Assembly (NCBI GenBank): GCA_039185015.1
Contig: JBCDAU010000016.1
Location: forward strand, 1 to 64,000
From: JBCBSZ01 sp039185015
GTDB taxonomy: Bacteria > Actinomycetota > Acidimicrobiia > Acidimicrobiales > Poriferisodalaceae
Reading direction: 5' to 3'
DNA length: 64,000 nt
The notes under the pieces are model-generated. The model was not told where the DNA came from and ran no database searches. It saw only the letters and a list, made by a program, of their open reading frames with translations. The position numbers were made by a program, and so were the translations under genes. Below, piece after piece: positions 7,763 to 18,057 of this stretch. The first letter of the stretch is position 1, and each line of letters starts with the position of its first letter.

Positions 7763-8380
7763 ATGGGGGACTCCCGCCCTGCGGTCAGCCGTCGTGATGG
7801 ACTCGCCGATGTCACGGCGCGCATCGTCGCCGAGGTCGGGCTCGCCGGCCTGAGCATGCGGGACGTCGCGGCAGCGGCGGGTGTCACGACGGGATCGGTC
7901 ACCCACCACTTCCCAGCGCGGCGAGATCTTCTCGTCTTCACGTTCCAGGCGTCCCTGGACAAGGTTCGTCGACGGAACGAGGCCGACCTGGCCGCCAGCG
8001 ACGACCGGCTCCGGACCCGCCTGACGATCGGGCTCCCCCTCGATGAGGACCGATTGGTGCACTGGCGGCTGCTGTGCGCGCTCGTGCTCGGCGTCGGCTC
8101 GGATCGGGAGCTCGCCGAGCTGCAACGAAACGCGTACAGCAGCTACGTCGACGAGATCGAGGCCTGCCTCCACGACGAGGTGACGAGAGGACGAGTGCCT
8201 GCCGACGTCGACGTCCCGACGGAGGCTCGGCGTCTGATGGCGGTGATGGACGGGGTCGCGATCCAGACCCTGTTCGACGAGAGCCAATGGCCCCCGGAAC
8301 GTCAGCTGCAGATCCTCGACGCGCAGCTGCAGGACCTGCGATCCAGCGACGGCGAGCTGCGGTCTCCCCAACCACCATAA
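7763..8380 (+). CDS. TetR-family transcriptional regulator
   Basis: A 205 aa regulator. The HTH is at about residues 10-55 (LADVTARIVAEVGLAGLSMRDVAAAAGVTTGSVTHHF pattern), and the C-terminal domain resembles the BetI/PsrA-like class by pattern. The open frame extends upstream, but ATG 7763 is the first start consistent with TetR length. It ends 45 bp before the Rieske oxygenase gene, with a short palindrome between, and probably represses that operon. Confidence 0.82.
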   Translation: MGDSRPAVSRRDGLADVTARIVAEVGLAGLSMRDVAAAAGVTTGSVTHHFPARRDLLVFTFQASLDKVRRRNEADLAASDDRLRTRLTIGLPLDEDRLVHWRLLCALVLGVGSDRELAELQRNAYSSYVDEIEACLHDEVTRGRVPADVDVPTEARRLMAVMDGVAIQTLFDESQWPPERQLQILDAQLQDLRSSDGELRSPQPP

Positions 8381-8389
8381 CGCGTGTTA
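8378..8389. promoter_or_regulatory. Short palindrome upstream of the Rieske operon
   Basis: TAACGCGTGTTA has near-perfect dyad symmetry (5 of 6). It overlaps the TetR stop and lies 36 bp before the oxygenase ATG, a suitable place for an operator of the adjacent TetR protein. Confidence 0.35.
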
Positions 8390-8425
8390 CGGTCGCGCCG
8401 GCACGTCGTTCGAGGGGGCACGAAG

Positions 8426-9772
8426 ATGACCGACACCGACACGGACTGGCGCACGCGGCCCGCACCACCGTGGGAGCAACCGGCCGTCGGAGCGCACCCC
8501 CTCGACGGCTACCGGTACACCTCCCCCGACTTCTTCGCTGCCGAATGGGACGGGGTGTGGACGCGCGTCTGGCTCCTGCTCGGCCGCGAATCGGAGATGC
8601 CCGACCCCGGCGACTACCAGGTGGAGGAGGTCGGCCCCGAGTCCATCATCATGTCGAGGCAGGGCGACGGTTCCGTGCGGGCGTACTACAACGTCTGCCA
8701 GCACCGCGGCTCACGGCTGTTGTTCGCCGACTCCGGCCACGCGACCTCCATCGTGTGCCCGTACCACGGCTGGACGTACCGGCACGACGGCGCGCTCGTC
8801 TCGGTCAAGGATCCTCAGGACTTCAGCTCGGGCGATCCGTGCGATCGACTCGGCCTCGTCGAGCTGTCCTGCGAGACCTTCGCCGGCTTCGTCTGGGTGA
8901 ACATGGACCCGGGGGCGTCGTCGCTCCGTGAGTTCCTCGGGCCGATCTGGGACGACTTCGCCGCCTACGAACCCGAGGACTGGCCCCGCACCTACGCCGC
9001 CACGGTCAACGTTCCGTGCAACTGGAAGGTCATCCAGGACAATTTCCACGAGTCGTACCACCTGCAGACCGTGCACCCGCAGCTGGAGGACTCGATCGAG
9101 GAGGACGTCCGGTACACGCGGTTCGACATGGCGGACGAGGGCCACAACCGCATGGTCATGCGAGGAGGAGCGCCCTCACGCTCCCTTCCGCCGGAACGAC
9201 TCGCTCTGCGGGAGCCGTTGCTGTCGATGCTGCGGAGCTGGGACCTGGATCCGGCGGACTACGCCGGACGCGAGTACGAGACGCGGACGTCGCTGCAGTC
9301 CCGGATGAGGGAGCTCGGCCCCGAGCGCGGGCACGGGCACTACGAGAACCTGCGGGACGAGCAGCTCACCGACGCCTACCACTTCAACGTCTTCCCGAAC
9401 TGCTCGATCACGTTCGCGGCCGACGCCCTGCTCCTGCAGCGCGTACGGCCCCACCCCACTGACCCGCAGCGTTGCGTCTTCGACCACTGGCGATACGCCT
9501 CACCGGCCTCGGTGGCCACCGCTCGGATCAAGCAGACCGACGGCACGATCACCTCCGAGGTCAGCGCCGAACGGGAGGTCTTCGACTACGGGACCCAGAG
9601 CCTCGGGATCATCGGCGACCAGGATCTCGGCGTGACCACGGGGCAGCAGGTCTCGTTCAGGTCACGGGGCTACCGCCGCGCCGAGCTCGCCGGTCAGGAG
9701 GCTCGGATCAGCCGGTTCCACGAGGTCATCGACGAGTACATCGCCGCGGGCTCGCGCACCGACCGCCGATGA
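8426..9772 (+). CDS. Rieske non-haem iron oxygenase, alpha subunit
   Basis: Catalytic subunit of a ring-hydroxylating oxygenase, 448 aa. The Rieske [2Fe-2S] ligands are Cys91/His93 (CQHRG) and Cys111/His114 (CPYHGW). The mononuclear iron site is His212 and His217 in ESYHLQTVHP, with bridging Asp205 (QDNFH). ATG 8426 follows a GA-rich ribosome site. It is translationally coupled to a Rieske ferredoxin and an NTF2-like protein. The reductase component is not in the window. The substrate is unknown; neighbouring Baeyer-Villiger and hydrolase genes suggest a cyclic ketone, steroid or aromatic route. Confidence 0.9.
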   Translation: MTDTDTDWRTRPAPPWEQPAVGAHPLDGYRYTSPDFFAAEWDGVWTRVWLLLGRESEMPDPGDYQVEEVGPESIIMSRQGDGSVRAYYNVCQHRGSRLLFADSGHATSIVCPYHGWTYRHDGALVSVKDPQDFSSGDPCDRLGLVELSCETFAGFVWVNMDPGASSLREFLGPIWDDFAAYEPEDWPRTYAATVNVPCNWKVIQDNFHESYHLQTVHPQLEDSIEEDVRYTRFDMADEGHNRMVMRGGAPSRSLPPERLALREPLLSMLRSWDLDPADYAGREYETRTSLQSRMRELGPERGHGHYENLRDEQLTDAYHFNVFPNCSITFAADALLLQRVRPHPTDPQRCVFDHWRYASPASVATARIKQTDGTITSEVSAEREVFDYGTQSLGIIGDQDLGVTTGQQVSFRSRGYRRAELAGQEARISRFHEVIDEYIAAGSRTDRR

Positions 9773-10107
9773 GCGACCCCGAGCGCTTCGAGGCCGTCGA
9801 CCGATCCGACGCCATCACCGCCGGCACCATGCGCTCCTACATCGTCGACGGGCAGCCGGTGGTCGTCGTCAACGTCGACGGTGAGCTGCACTGCCTCGAG
9901 GATCGGTGCAGCCACTCCCGAAGCGAGCTGTCGACCGGGACGCTGCGCGGGCATCGGCTGCAGTGCCCGCTGCACGGTGCCGCCTTCGACGTCCGGACCG
10001 GGGAGCACCTCGGGCCGCCTGCGTTCAGGGGCGTGCGGTCGCTCCCCGTCCGGATCCGCGACGACGTGATCGAGGTCGGGCTGGAGGCAACGGAGTCGAC
10101 ACCGTGA
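9769..10107 (+). CDS. Rieske-type ferredoxin
   Basis: A 112 aa soluble electron carrier. The cluster ligands are Cys47/His49 (RCSHS) and Cys66/His69 (CPLHG). The ATG overlaps the stop of the oxygenase gene (ATGA) and the end overlaps the next GTG, so it is the cognate electron donor of the preceding oxygenase. Size and motifs fit the BphF/NirD-like group. Confidence 0.88.
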   Translation: MSDPERFEAVDRSDAITAGTMRSYIVDGQPVVVVNVDGELHCLEDRCSHSRSELSTGTLRGHRLQCPLHGAAFDVRTGEHLGPPAFRGVRSLPVRIRDDVIEVGLEATESTP

Positions 10108-10622
10108 GCGCAGCGGAGCTCCAGGTGCTCCTCGACAAGCAGGCGATCGAGGAGGTCGTGCTCCGCCTCGCCCGAGCCACCGACCGCTCCGACGCCGAGC
10201 TCACGTCCGCCTGCTTCGACGACGACGCGACCCTTGACTACGGGTACTTCGTCGGGTCCGCAGCCGAGTTCGTCCCGTGGGTGATGGAAGTCCTGGCCGG
10301 GCTCGAGCACACGACGCACACGATCTGCAACGTGCTCGTCAGCGTCTCCGGCGACGAGGCGGCCGCCGAGTCGGGGTTCCTCGCCCACTCGCGGCGGGAC
10401 GGTCCCGACGGGAGCCGCGACTCCTTCGGTGCCGGCCGCTACCTCGACCGGTTCGAGCGGCGCGGAGGCGAGTGGCGCATCGCGCACCGGGAGGTCGTCT
10501 ACGACTGGAACTGGTCGGCACCGTCGGGCACCGATCTGTATGCCGTGACCGAGGGCCTGACGCTCGGTCGCCGGGACCGCGCCGACCGCTCCTACTCGTT
10601 CCCCGAGCCACGAGACGCGTGA
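10104..10622 (+). CDS. NTF2/SnoaL-like protein, possible oxygenase small subunit
   Basis: A 172 aa cone-fold (NTF2-like) protein. It opens with the typical LLDKQAIEEVVLRLARATDRSD helix and ends with WRIAHREVVYDW. It starts at a GTG overlapping the ferredoxin stop. Ring-hydroxylating oxygenase beta subunits share this fold, so it could be a small subunit; equally it may be a SnoaL-type isomerase or hydrolase acting on the oxygenase product. Its operon position supports a role in the same pathway. Confidence 0.75.
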   Translation: MSAAELQVLLDKQAIEEVVLRLARATDRSDAELTSACFDDDATLDYGYFVGSAAEFVPWVMEVLAGLEHTTHTICNVLVSVSGDEAAAESGFLAHSRRDGPDGSRDSFGAGRYLDRFERRGGEWRIAHREVVYDWNWSAPSGTDLYAVTEGLTLGRRDRADRSYSFPEPRDA

Positions 10623-10650
10623 CACAGCTCGGCGCACGGATCACCGGCCC

Positions 10651-12456
<1,806 letters not shown>

Positions 12457-12521
12457 GGCGGCTCCTTCCCCTGACGGCCACGGTATGGGGCGCTGGGCCG
12501 CGACCGCCAAGCGGGGCGAGA

Positions 12522-13529
12522 TCAGACCGCTTCGAGTTGGCGGTGCTCGCTCGGGCTCATGCCCCGGACCCGCTTGAAGGCGGCGCTCAGCGCGAACGGC
12601 GTCGAGTAGCCGACCCGGTCGGCGACCGCTGCGATGGTGAGGTCGGAGCTGCGGAGCAGGTCGGCGGCGAGGTCGATCCGCCACGAGGTGAGGAACTCCA
12701 TCGGCGGCACACCGACCAGCTCGGAGAACCGGCGGGCCAGCACGGCCCGAGAGGCGCCGACCTCCGAGGCGAGCTGGGCGACCGTCCACTGCTCGGCCGG
12801 GTTGTTCTGCATGAGCCGAATGGCGGTGCCGACGATCGGGTCCGACTGCGCCCGGTACCAGCCGGGCGGTTCGGCCTCGGGGCGCTCGAACCAGTCCCGC
12901 AGCGCGCTCACGACGAGCAGATCGAGGAGACGGTCGAGCACCGTCGTCTGGCCGGGATGGTCCCTCATCACCTCGGCGTCGAGGACGCGCACGAGGGTGT
13001 CGTCCCAGTCGTCGGGGCCGAGGTGGATGATCGGCGGCAGGGCCTTGGCCAGCCGCTCGCCGATCTCGCCGATCGACAGGTACGCGCCGACCATCATCAC
13101 GGTGTCGCCGTCGAGGTGGTTGCCCCAGCTGCGGACGCCGAGCGACATCTCCTCCTCCATCGGGCGGCCGTCGAGCGAGTAGCACGCCTCGCCCTCGTGG
13201 ATCTCGATGGTCGGCTCGGTGTCGGGATGATCGGCGGTGAGGTAGTGGTCGGGGCCACGGGTGATGACGAGGTCGCCGGGGCGGACCCAGGTCGGCTCCC
13301 GACCGTCGTGGACGACGCAGAACTCGCCCTTCGGCGCGGACAGGACGGTCAGCGGGGCCTCGGACATGATCCGCAGCGACCAGGGCCCCTGCCACGAGGT
13401 GCGCAGGAGGAACGCCCCGTCGCCACGGAGCCCGTCGAGGAGGCTGGAGAGCGCGTCCATCCGCTCACCGTAGGCACGGGTCGGAGGCACGTCGAGACGC
13501 TCGCGCATGGATCGGAGGTCGTCGGCCAT
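12522..13529 (-). CDS. AraC-family regulator with cupin sensor domain
   Basis: An N-terminal cupin-type ligand domain (LSSLLDGLRGDGAFLLRTSWQG pattern) is followed by a C-terminal AraC double HTH (TVAQLASEVGASRAVLARRF; IAAVADRVGYSTPFALSAAFKR). Length is 335 aa from ATG 13529. ATGs at 13589, 13508 and 13460 are alternatives, and none has a decisive ribosome site. It lies 65 bp upstream of the Baeyer-Villiger gene in the same orientation and is the likely local activator. It is divergent from the DUF1772 gene. Confidence 0.85.
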   Translation of the reverse strand: MADDLRSMRERLDVPPTRAYGERMDALSSLLDGLRGDGAFLLRTSWQGPWSLRIMSEAPLTVLSAPKGEFCVVHDGREPTWVRPGDLVITRGPDHYLTADHPDTEPTIEIHEGEACYSLDGRPMEEEMSLGVRSWGNHLDGDTVMMVGAYLSIGEIGERLAKALPPIIHLGPDDWDDTLVRVLDAEVMRDHPGQTTVLDRLLDLLVVSALRDWFERPEAEPPGWYRAQSDPIVGTAIRLMQNNPAEQWTVAQLASEVGASRAVLARRFSELVGVPPMEFLTSWRIDLAADLLRSSDLTIAAVADRVGYSTPFALSAAFKRVRGMSPSEHRQLEAV

Positions 13530-13606
13530 GGGCGGATCGACGCTGCCATCGGACACTCGTGACGTGAGGCCGACCCGGCCCACTCCCATCGAATCAGGAG
13601 CTCGTC

Positions 13607-14104
13607 ATGGAACTCGCCCCCACCCTCCTCGGCCTCGGCGTCGTCGTCACCGGACTCGTCTCCGGCCTGCTCTACGGCTGGGCCGTGTCGGTCATCCCCG
13701 GCACCCGTCAGATCCCCGACGCCGCCTACGTCGACACCATGCAGAACGTGAACCGGGAGATCATCAACCCGCTCTTCGTCCTGCCCTTCATGGGGGTGCC
13801 CGTGCTGCTCGGCATCGCCGCCTGGGCCCAGTTCCGGGCCGGCGACTCCCGGCGGGGCTGGCTGCTGCTGTCGGCCGCCGGCACCTACGCCGTGGGCGTG
13901 CTCGGCGTGACGATCGGCGGCAACATCCCGCTGAACGACGCCCTCGACCGATTCGACCTCGCCGGTGCCGGCGCGGCCGAGCTCGACGAGCGTCGCCACT
14001 CCTACGAGACCCCGTGGAACCGCTGGCACGGGCTCCGCACCGTGGCGAGCGTCGGCGCCTTCGGTCTCGTCGCCGCTGCGGCCCTGGTCGCCGAGGACGG
14101 GTGA
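13607..14104 (+). CDS. DUF1772-family membrane protein
   Basis: A 165 aa protein with four predicted membrane helices and the DUF1772 pattern: an N-terminal GLVSGLLYGWAVSVIPG helix, QNVNREIINP, then NIPLND and WNRWHGLRT near the end. Some relatives are anthrone-oxygenase-like, but biochemical function is mostly unknown. A good AGGAG precedes the ATG by 6 bases. Confidence 0.78.
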   Translation: MELAPTLLGLGVVVTGLVSGLLYGWAVSVIPGTRQIPDAAYVDTMQNVNREIINPLFVLPFMGVPVLLGIAAWAQFRAGDSRRGWLLLSAAGTYAVGVLGVTIGGNIPLNDALDRFDLAGAGAAELDERRHSYETPWNRWHGLRTVASVGAFGLVAAAALVAEDG

Positions 14105-14133
14105 CCGAAGGGGCGCCACCGAACCGGGTCTGT

Positions 14134-14139
14134 CAGACT
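14134..14139 (+). promoter_or_regulatory. Weak -10-like element (CAGACT) before the MFS start
   Basis: CAGACT ends 7 bases before GTG 14147 and no ribosome site is present. The first base departs from TANNNT, so this is a weak leaderless-promoter candidate. Confidence 0.25.
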
Positions 14140-14146
14140 CGCCCAG

Positions 14147-15454
14147 GTGACGGGGATCGAAACACGGGGTGAACGGGCGGCAAACGCGCTCGGAGTCCCA
14201 GATTTCCGTCGCCTCTGGCTGAACAACGTCGCCTTCTTCCTCGTCGCGAACGCCCAGCGGTTCGCCTTCGGCTGGATCGTGCTCGACCTCCTCCTCCGCA
14301 ACGAGCGCTCGCAGGGGCTGATCGTGTTCGCCCTCGGCGTCCCGACGCTGTTCCTGGTGCTCCACGCCGGGATGTGGGCGGATCGATGGAACCGCAAGCG
14401 CCTGCTGATCGGCACCCAGCTCGCCGCCGCCTCGGTGATGGCCGCAACGGCGGTGCTGATCGGGCTCGGCCGGATCGGCCCCGGGCGCGAGGCCGCCGAG
14501 TCGCTGCTCGCCGGTGAGGGTGGGGTCACCGCCGAGGCCGCCGACAACGGCTTCGGCTGGCTCCTGCTGCTCACCGCCCTGGCCGGCGCAGCGACCGCGC
14601 TGGGGCAGCCGGTGCGGACCGCCCTCGTCCCCGTCCTGGTCCCGCGGGAGCAGCTCTTCAGCGCCATCGCCGTCAACGCCATCGCCATGACGTTGTCGAT
14701 GATCCTCGGCCCCGTCCTGCTCAAGGTCGTCGGCGATGAGTTCGGCTTCGACGGCGCGTTCTGGTTCCTCACCGCGCTGTTGCTCCTCGGGACCGTCGCC
14801 CTCGCCCGCCTCCGAGTTCCCGACCACGCGGAACCCACCGAACGGCGGCCCGGGCTGCGCGAGGTCGGTGATGCCGTGCGACACATCATCCGGGACCGTC
14901 GCCTCCGGACGCTGTTCGGCCTGCTCGGTCTGTCGAGCATCACGGTCAACCCGGCCGTCATGGTCACCCTGCAGGCGCACGTGAAGGAGGAGCTCGGCCG
15001 TTCGGCCGGCGACGCCGCCATCCCGTTCTCCCTCATGGGCATCGGCATGGCGATCTCATCGGTCTACGTGATGCGCCGGGGCGACATGCCCAACAAGGGC
15101 GCCAACTTCATGCGGGCGATGATGTTCGGCTCCACCATGACGATGTCCGTCGGCCTGTCGGGCTCGTTCGAGCTGACCCTGCTCTTCGCCTTCAGCATGG
15201 GGCTGGCCGGCGGGTTCTTCATCAACATGAACCAGGGCCTCATCCAGGCCCACACCCCCGAGCCGATCATGGGCCGGGTCATGGCCGTCTACACGTTGAT
15301 GATGAACGGCCTCATGCCACTCGGCGCGCTCGTCCTCGGCCTCGTCGCCGGCGCCATCGGCACCGGCCCGACGATCGCCATCGCCGGCGCCACGTCCCTC
15401 TCGATCGTGGCGCTGACCTACCTCCGCGACGAGGAGCTCGGGTCGCTCAGCTGA
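14147..15454 (+). CDS. MFS transporter, EntS/MFS_3-like
   Basis: A 435 aa major facilitator with about 11-12 helices. The conserved loop after helix 2 reads GMWADRWNRKRLL. The central cytoplasmic loop is around residues 230-250, and helix-rich C-terminal segments end in GPTIAIAGATSLSIVALTYL. It is probably an efflux pump. It leads a same-strand run with a hydroxyacid dehydrogenase, an amidohydrolase and an SDR, although an apparent promoter also precedes the dehydrogenase. Confidence 0.82.
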   Translation: MTGIETRGERAANALGVPDFRRLWLNNVAFFLVANAQRFAFGWIVLDLLLRNERSQGLIVFALGVPTLFLVLHAGMWADRWNRKRLLIGTQLAAASVMAATAVLIGLGRIGPGREAAESLLAGEGGVTAEAADNGFGWLLLLTALAGAATALGQPVRTALVPVLVPREQLFSAIAVNAIAMTLSMILGPVLLKVVGDEFGFDGAFWFLTALLLLGTVALARLRVPDHAEPTERRPGLREVGDAVRHIIRDRRLRTLFGLLGLSSITVNPAVMVTLQAHVKEELGRSAGDAAIPFSLMGIGMAISSVYVMRRGDMPNKGANFMRAMMFGSTMTMSVGLSGSFELTLLFAFSMGLAGGFFINMNQGLIQAHTPEPIMGRVMAVYTLMMNGLMPLGALVLGLVAGAIGTGPTIAIAGATSLSIVALTYLRDEELGSLS

Positions 15455-15458
15455 CGGG

Positions 15459-15464
15459 TACGGT
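15459..15464 (+). promoter_or_regulatory. -10 element (TACGGT) for the hydroxyacid dehydrogenase gene
   Basis: TACGGT ends 8 bases before GTG 15473 and no Shine-Dalgarno is seen, consistent with a leaderless internal promoter after the MFS gene. Confidence 0.35.
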
Positions 15465-15472
15465 CATCGCCC

Positions 15473-16465
15473 GTGCGCGTCGTCGTCACCCACAACCCCG
15501 AGGACCTCGCCGCCTACTACGGCCGCTCGCTCCCGGAGGTCGAAGCGATCGCCCAGGTCGTCCGCAACCCGCTCGACCGCGACCTCACGACACCGGAGCT
15601 GATCGAGCTCGCCGCCGATGCGCAGGTGATCGTCGCTCATCGCTCGACCCCCGGTGAGGCGGCGCTGTTCGAGTCGCTCGACGGGCTCGTCGCGATGCTC
15701 CGGACGGCCGTCGACATCAGCACGATCGATGTCGGTGCGGCCTCGACGGCCGGTGTGCTCGTCGCCCACGCCGACAAGAGCTTCGTCCCCTCGACCGCTG
15801 AGCTCGCGTTGGGCCTGATGCTCGATGCGATGCGCAACCTCAGCGCATCGACCCACGACTACCGGTCCGGCGTCGAGCCGCCGCAACGCTCCGGACGACA
15901 GGCCCGAGGACAGGCGGCCGGGATCATCGGCTTCGGCGCCATCGGCTCCTACCTCGCCGACCTGCTCGCCGCGATCGGGATGGCGGTCCTCGTCCACGAC
16001 CCCTTCGTCGAGGTGGACGCAGCGGGAGTCCGGCAGGTCGGTTTCGAGGAGCTGTTGGCGACGGCCGACGTCGTGTTTCCGCTCGCTCCCGGCGAACCGT
16101 CGACCGAGAACCTGATCGACGCTGCGACGCTGGCGGCGATGCGGCCGGGCGCCCTGCTCGTCAACGTCAGTCGAGGCGAGCTGCTCGACGAGGATGCCGT
16201 GCTCGAGGCGCTGGAGTCCGGGCGCCTCGGTGGACTGGCCATGGACGTCGGGCGAGCGCCCGACCAGCGGCCGTCACCGGCGCTCGCCGCCCACCCCCGA
16301 GCGATCGCCACGCCGCACCTCGGCGGGCTCACCCCGGAGAACGCCGACGCCCAGGCGGCGAGCAGCGTCGAGCAGGTGGCGGCGATGCTCGGGGGCGAGC
16401 TCCCACCGCGGACCGTCAACCCGGACGACGCACGTCGGCTGCGGGCGTGGTGGGCGTCTCGATGA
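15473..16465 (+). CDS. D-2-hydroxyacid dehydrogenase family protein
   Basis: A 330 aa NAD(P)-dependent dehydrogenase. The Rossmann motif is GFGAIG. The catalytic Arg is in NVSRGEL and the catalytic His in TPHLGG. The segment that normally carries the catalytic Glu (DVF-x-EEP) reads DVGRAPDQ here, so that acid is missing or moved, an unusual subgroup feature. It overlaps the amidohydrolase gene by ATGA and probably acts in the same pathway on an alpha-keto or alpha-hydroxy acid. Confidence 0.85.
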   Translation: MRVVVTHNPEDLAAYYGRSLPEVEAIAQVVRNPLDRDLTTPELIELAADAQVIVAHRSTPGEAALFESLDGLVAMLRTAVDISTIDVGAASTAGVLVAHADKSFVPSTAELALGLMLDAMRNLSASTHDYRSGVEPPQRSGRQARGQAAGIIGFGAIGSYLADLLAAIGMAVLVHDPFVEVDAAGVRQVGFEELLATADVVFPLAPGEPSTENLIDAATLAAMRPGALLVNVSRGELLDEDAVLEALESGRLGGLAMDVGRAPDQRPSPALAAHPRAIATPHLGGLTPENADAQAASSVEQVAAMLGGELPPRTVNPDDARRLRAWWASR

Positions 16466-17244
16466 ACGGTGCCTGCGACACCCACTGTCACGTCTACGAC
16501 GCCGCCTACCCGGCAGCGCCCGACGCGCTGATCCACCCACCCGACGTCGGGCTCGACGACTACGCCGAGGTGCAGGCCGTGATCGGCACCGACCGGGCGG
16601 TGCTCGTCCAACCCTCCACCTACGGACTCGACAACCGGCTCCACATCGATGCGCTCATCCGTCTGGGTGATGCCGCCCGAGGCGTGATGGTCGTCGACGC
16701 CACGACGCCGACCGAGGAACTGGCCCGCCTGACCGACCTCGGTGTGCGCGGAGCTCGCTTCCACATGCTCCCCGGCGGTGCGGTGCCATGGGACCACCTC
16801 GAGCAGGTCGCCGAGGCGATCGCCCCGTTCGGTTGGCACGTGCAGCTCCAGCTCAACGGCCGCGAGCTCCCCGACCACCTCGACCGGTTGCTCCGGCTGC
16901 CGGTCGGCCTGGTCGTCGACCACATCGGTCGGTTCATGGGCCCGGTCGCCCCGGACTCCGCCGAGTTCGGCGCGTTGCTCCGGCTCGTCGATGAGGGCGC
17001 GCACGTGAAGCTCTCGGCCCACTACGAGTCCTCGCCCGACCCGGCGGACACGATGCCGCTCGTCGACGCCCTCGTCGCCCGTGCACCGGACCGTCTGCTG
17101 TGGGCCAGCAACTGGCCCCATCCGGGCCGATCGGATCCGCCCTCCCCCGCCGACCTCGTCGCGTTGCGCGATCGCTGGCTGCCCACCGACGAGCTCCGCC
17201 GACAGGTGCTCGTCGACAACCCCACCCGTCTCTACGACTTCTGA
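16462..17244 (+). CDS. Amidohydrolase, 2-pyrone-4,6-dicarboxylate lactonase-like
   Basis: A 260 aa TIM-barrel metal hydrolase of the amidohydrolase-2 family. Metal-ligand motifs are CDTHCHVYD at the N-terminus, VDHIGRF in the middle and SNWPHP near the C-terminus. The order and length resemble LigI-type lactonases, including sulfomuconolactone-type relatives. It probably opens a lactone made from an aromatic or sugar acid. It overlaps the upstream dehydrogenase by ATGA and is followed after 12 bases by an SDR, a compact three-enzyme cassette. Confidence 0.82.
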   Translation: MNGACDTHCHVYDAAYPAAPDALIHPPDVGLDDYAEVQAVIGTDRAVLVQPSTYGLDNRLHIDALIRLGDAARGVMVVDATTPTEELARLTDLGVRGARFHMLPGGAVPWDHLEQVAEAIAPFGWHVQLQLNGRELPDHLDRLLRLPVGLVVDHIGRFMGPVAPDSAEFGALLRLVDEGAHVKLSAHYESSPDPADTMPLVDALVARAPDRLLWASNWPHPGRSDPPSPADLVALRDRWLPTDELRRQVLVDNPTRLYDF

Positions 17245-17256
17245 GAGGACCCGACC

Positions 17257-18045
17257 GTGATCGATCCCCATGCCGCACCCGACGCCACCTACGCCTCCTA
17301 CCCCTCGCTGACCGATCGCTCCGTCCTCGTGACCGGCGGCGCCGACGGCATCGGTGCCGGCATCGTCGAGGAGCTCGCCGCGCAGGGAGCGAAGGTCGGG
17401 TTCGCCGACATCCAGGCCGACAAGGCGGCGGAGCTGATCGAGCGGTGTGCGTCCGCCCGCCACAGGCCTCGCTTCTACGAGGTCGACCTGCTCGACATCC
17501 CGGCGCTCCAGGCGTCGCTCGCCCAGGCGATCGAGGACCTCGACGGCATCACCGTGCTGGTCAACAACGCGGCGAGCGACGACCGCCACACCTGGCAGGA
17601 GATGACGCCCGAGTACTGGGACGACCGCCTCGCCGTGAACCTCCGCCACTACTTCTTCGCAATCCAGGCGGTGGCGCCGCAGATGCTCGAGGCCCAGCAC
17701 GGCTCGATCATCAACGTCGGGTCGAGCAGCTACATGATGCAGGAGGACTTCTTCCCCGGCTACGCGATCGCCAAGTCCGGCGTCGAGGGCATCACCCGGA
17801 CGCTGGCCCGGACCTTCGGCGCAGATGGCGTGCGGGTCAACACCGTGCTCCCCGGCTGGGTCGCCACCGAGCGGCAGCTCACGAAGTGGTGGAGCCCGGA
17901 GGGTGAGGAGGGGACGCTGCGGGACCAGGCGATCAAGCGGCGCATCTACCCCAAGGAGTTCGCCCAGATGGTGCTGTTCCTCGCCGCCGACGACGGCGCC
18001 GCGTGCACGGCCCAGCGGTTCCTCGTCGACGGCGGCCGTCGCTGA
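17257..18045 (+). CDS. Short-chain dehydrogenase/reductase
   Basis: A 262 aa classical SDR. Seen: cofactor motif TGGADGIG (about 25-32), NNAAS, and a catalytic Ser-Tyr-Lys set with YAIAKSG. The cofactor is likely NAD: an Asp (FADIQ) follows the second strand. The sequence resembles sugar (galactose/arabinose) dehydrogenases of the family, which would supply a lactone for the adjacent lactonase-like amidohydrolase. That pairing is inference. Confidence 0.85.
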   Translation: MIDPHAAPDATYASYPSLTDRSVLVTGGADGIGAGIVEELAAQGAKVGFADIQADKAAELIERCASARHRPRFYEVDLLDIPALQASLAQAIEDLDGITVLVNNAASDDRHTWQEMTPEYWDDRLAVNLRHYFFAIQAVAPQMLEAQHGSIINVGSSSYMMQEDFFPGYAIAKSGVEGITRTLARTFGADGVRVNTVLPGWVATERQLTKWWSPEGEEGTLRDQAIKRRIYPKEFAQMVLFLAADDGAACTAQRFLVDGGRR

Positions 18046-18057
18046 GCGAGGCTCAGC
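18041..18057. terminator. Short hairpin between convergent genes
   Basis: GCTGAGC and GCTCAGC form a perfect 7 bp stem with a 3-base loop. It spans the end of the SDR gene and the end of the convergent hydrolase gene. No T-tract follows, so a terminator role is tentative. Confidence 0.35.

Noticed and set aside
15949..17700. Minus-strand open frame opposite the dehydrogenase/amidohydrolase/SDR genes
   Set aside because: No recognisable protein, and it overlaps three real genes with clear motifs.
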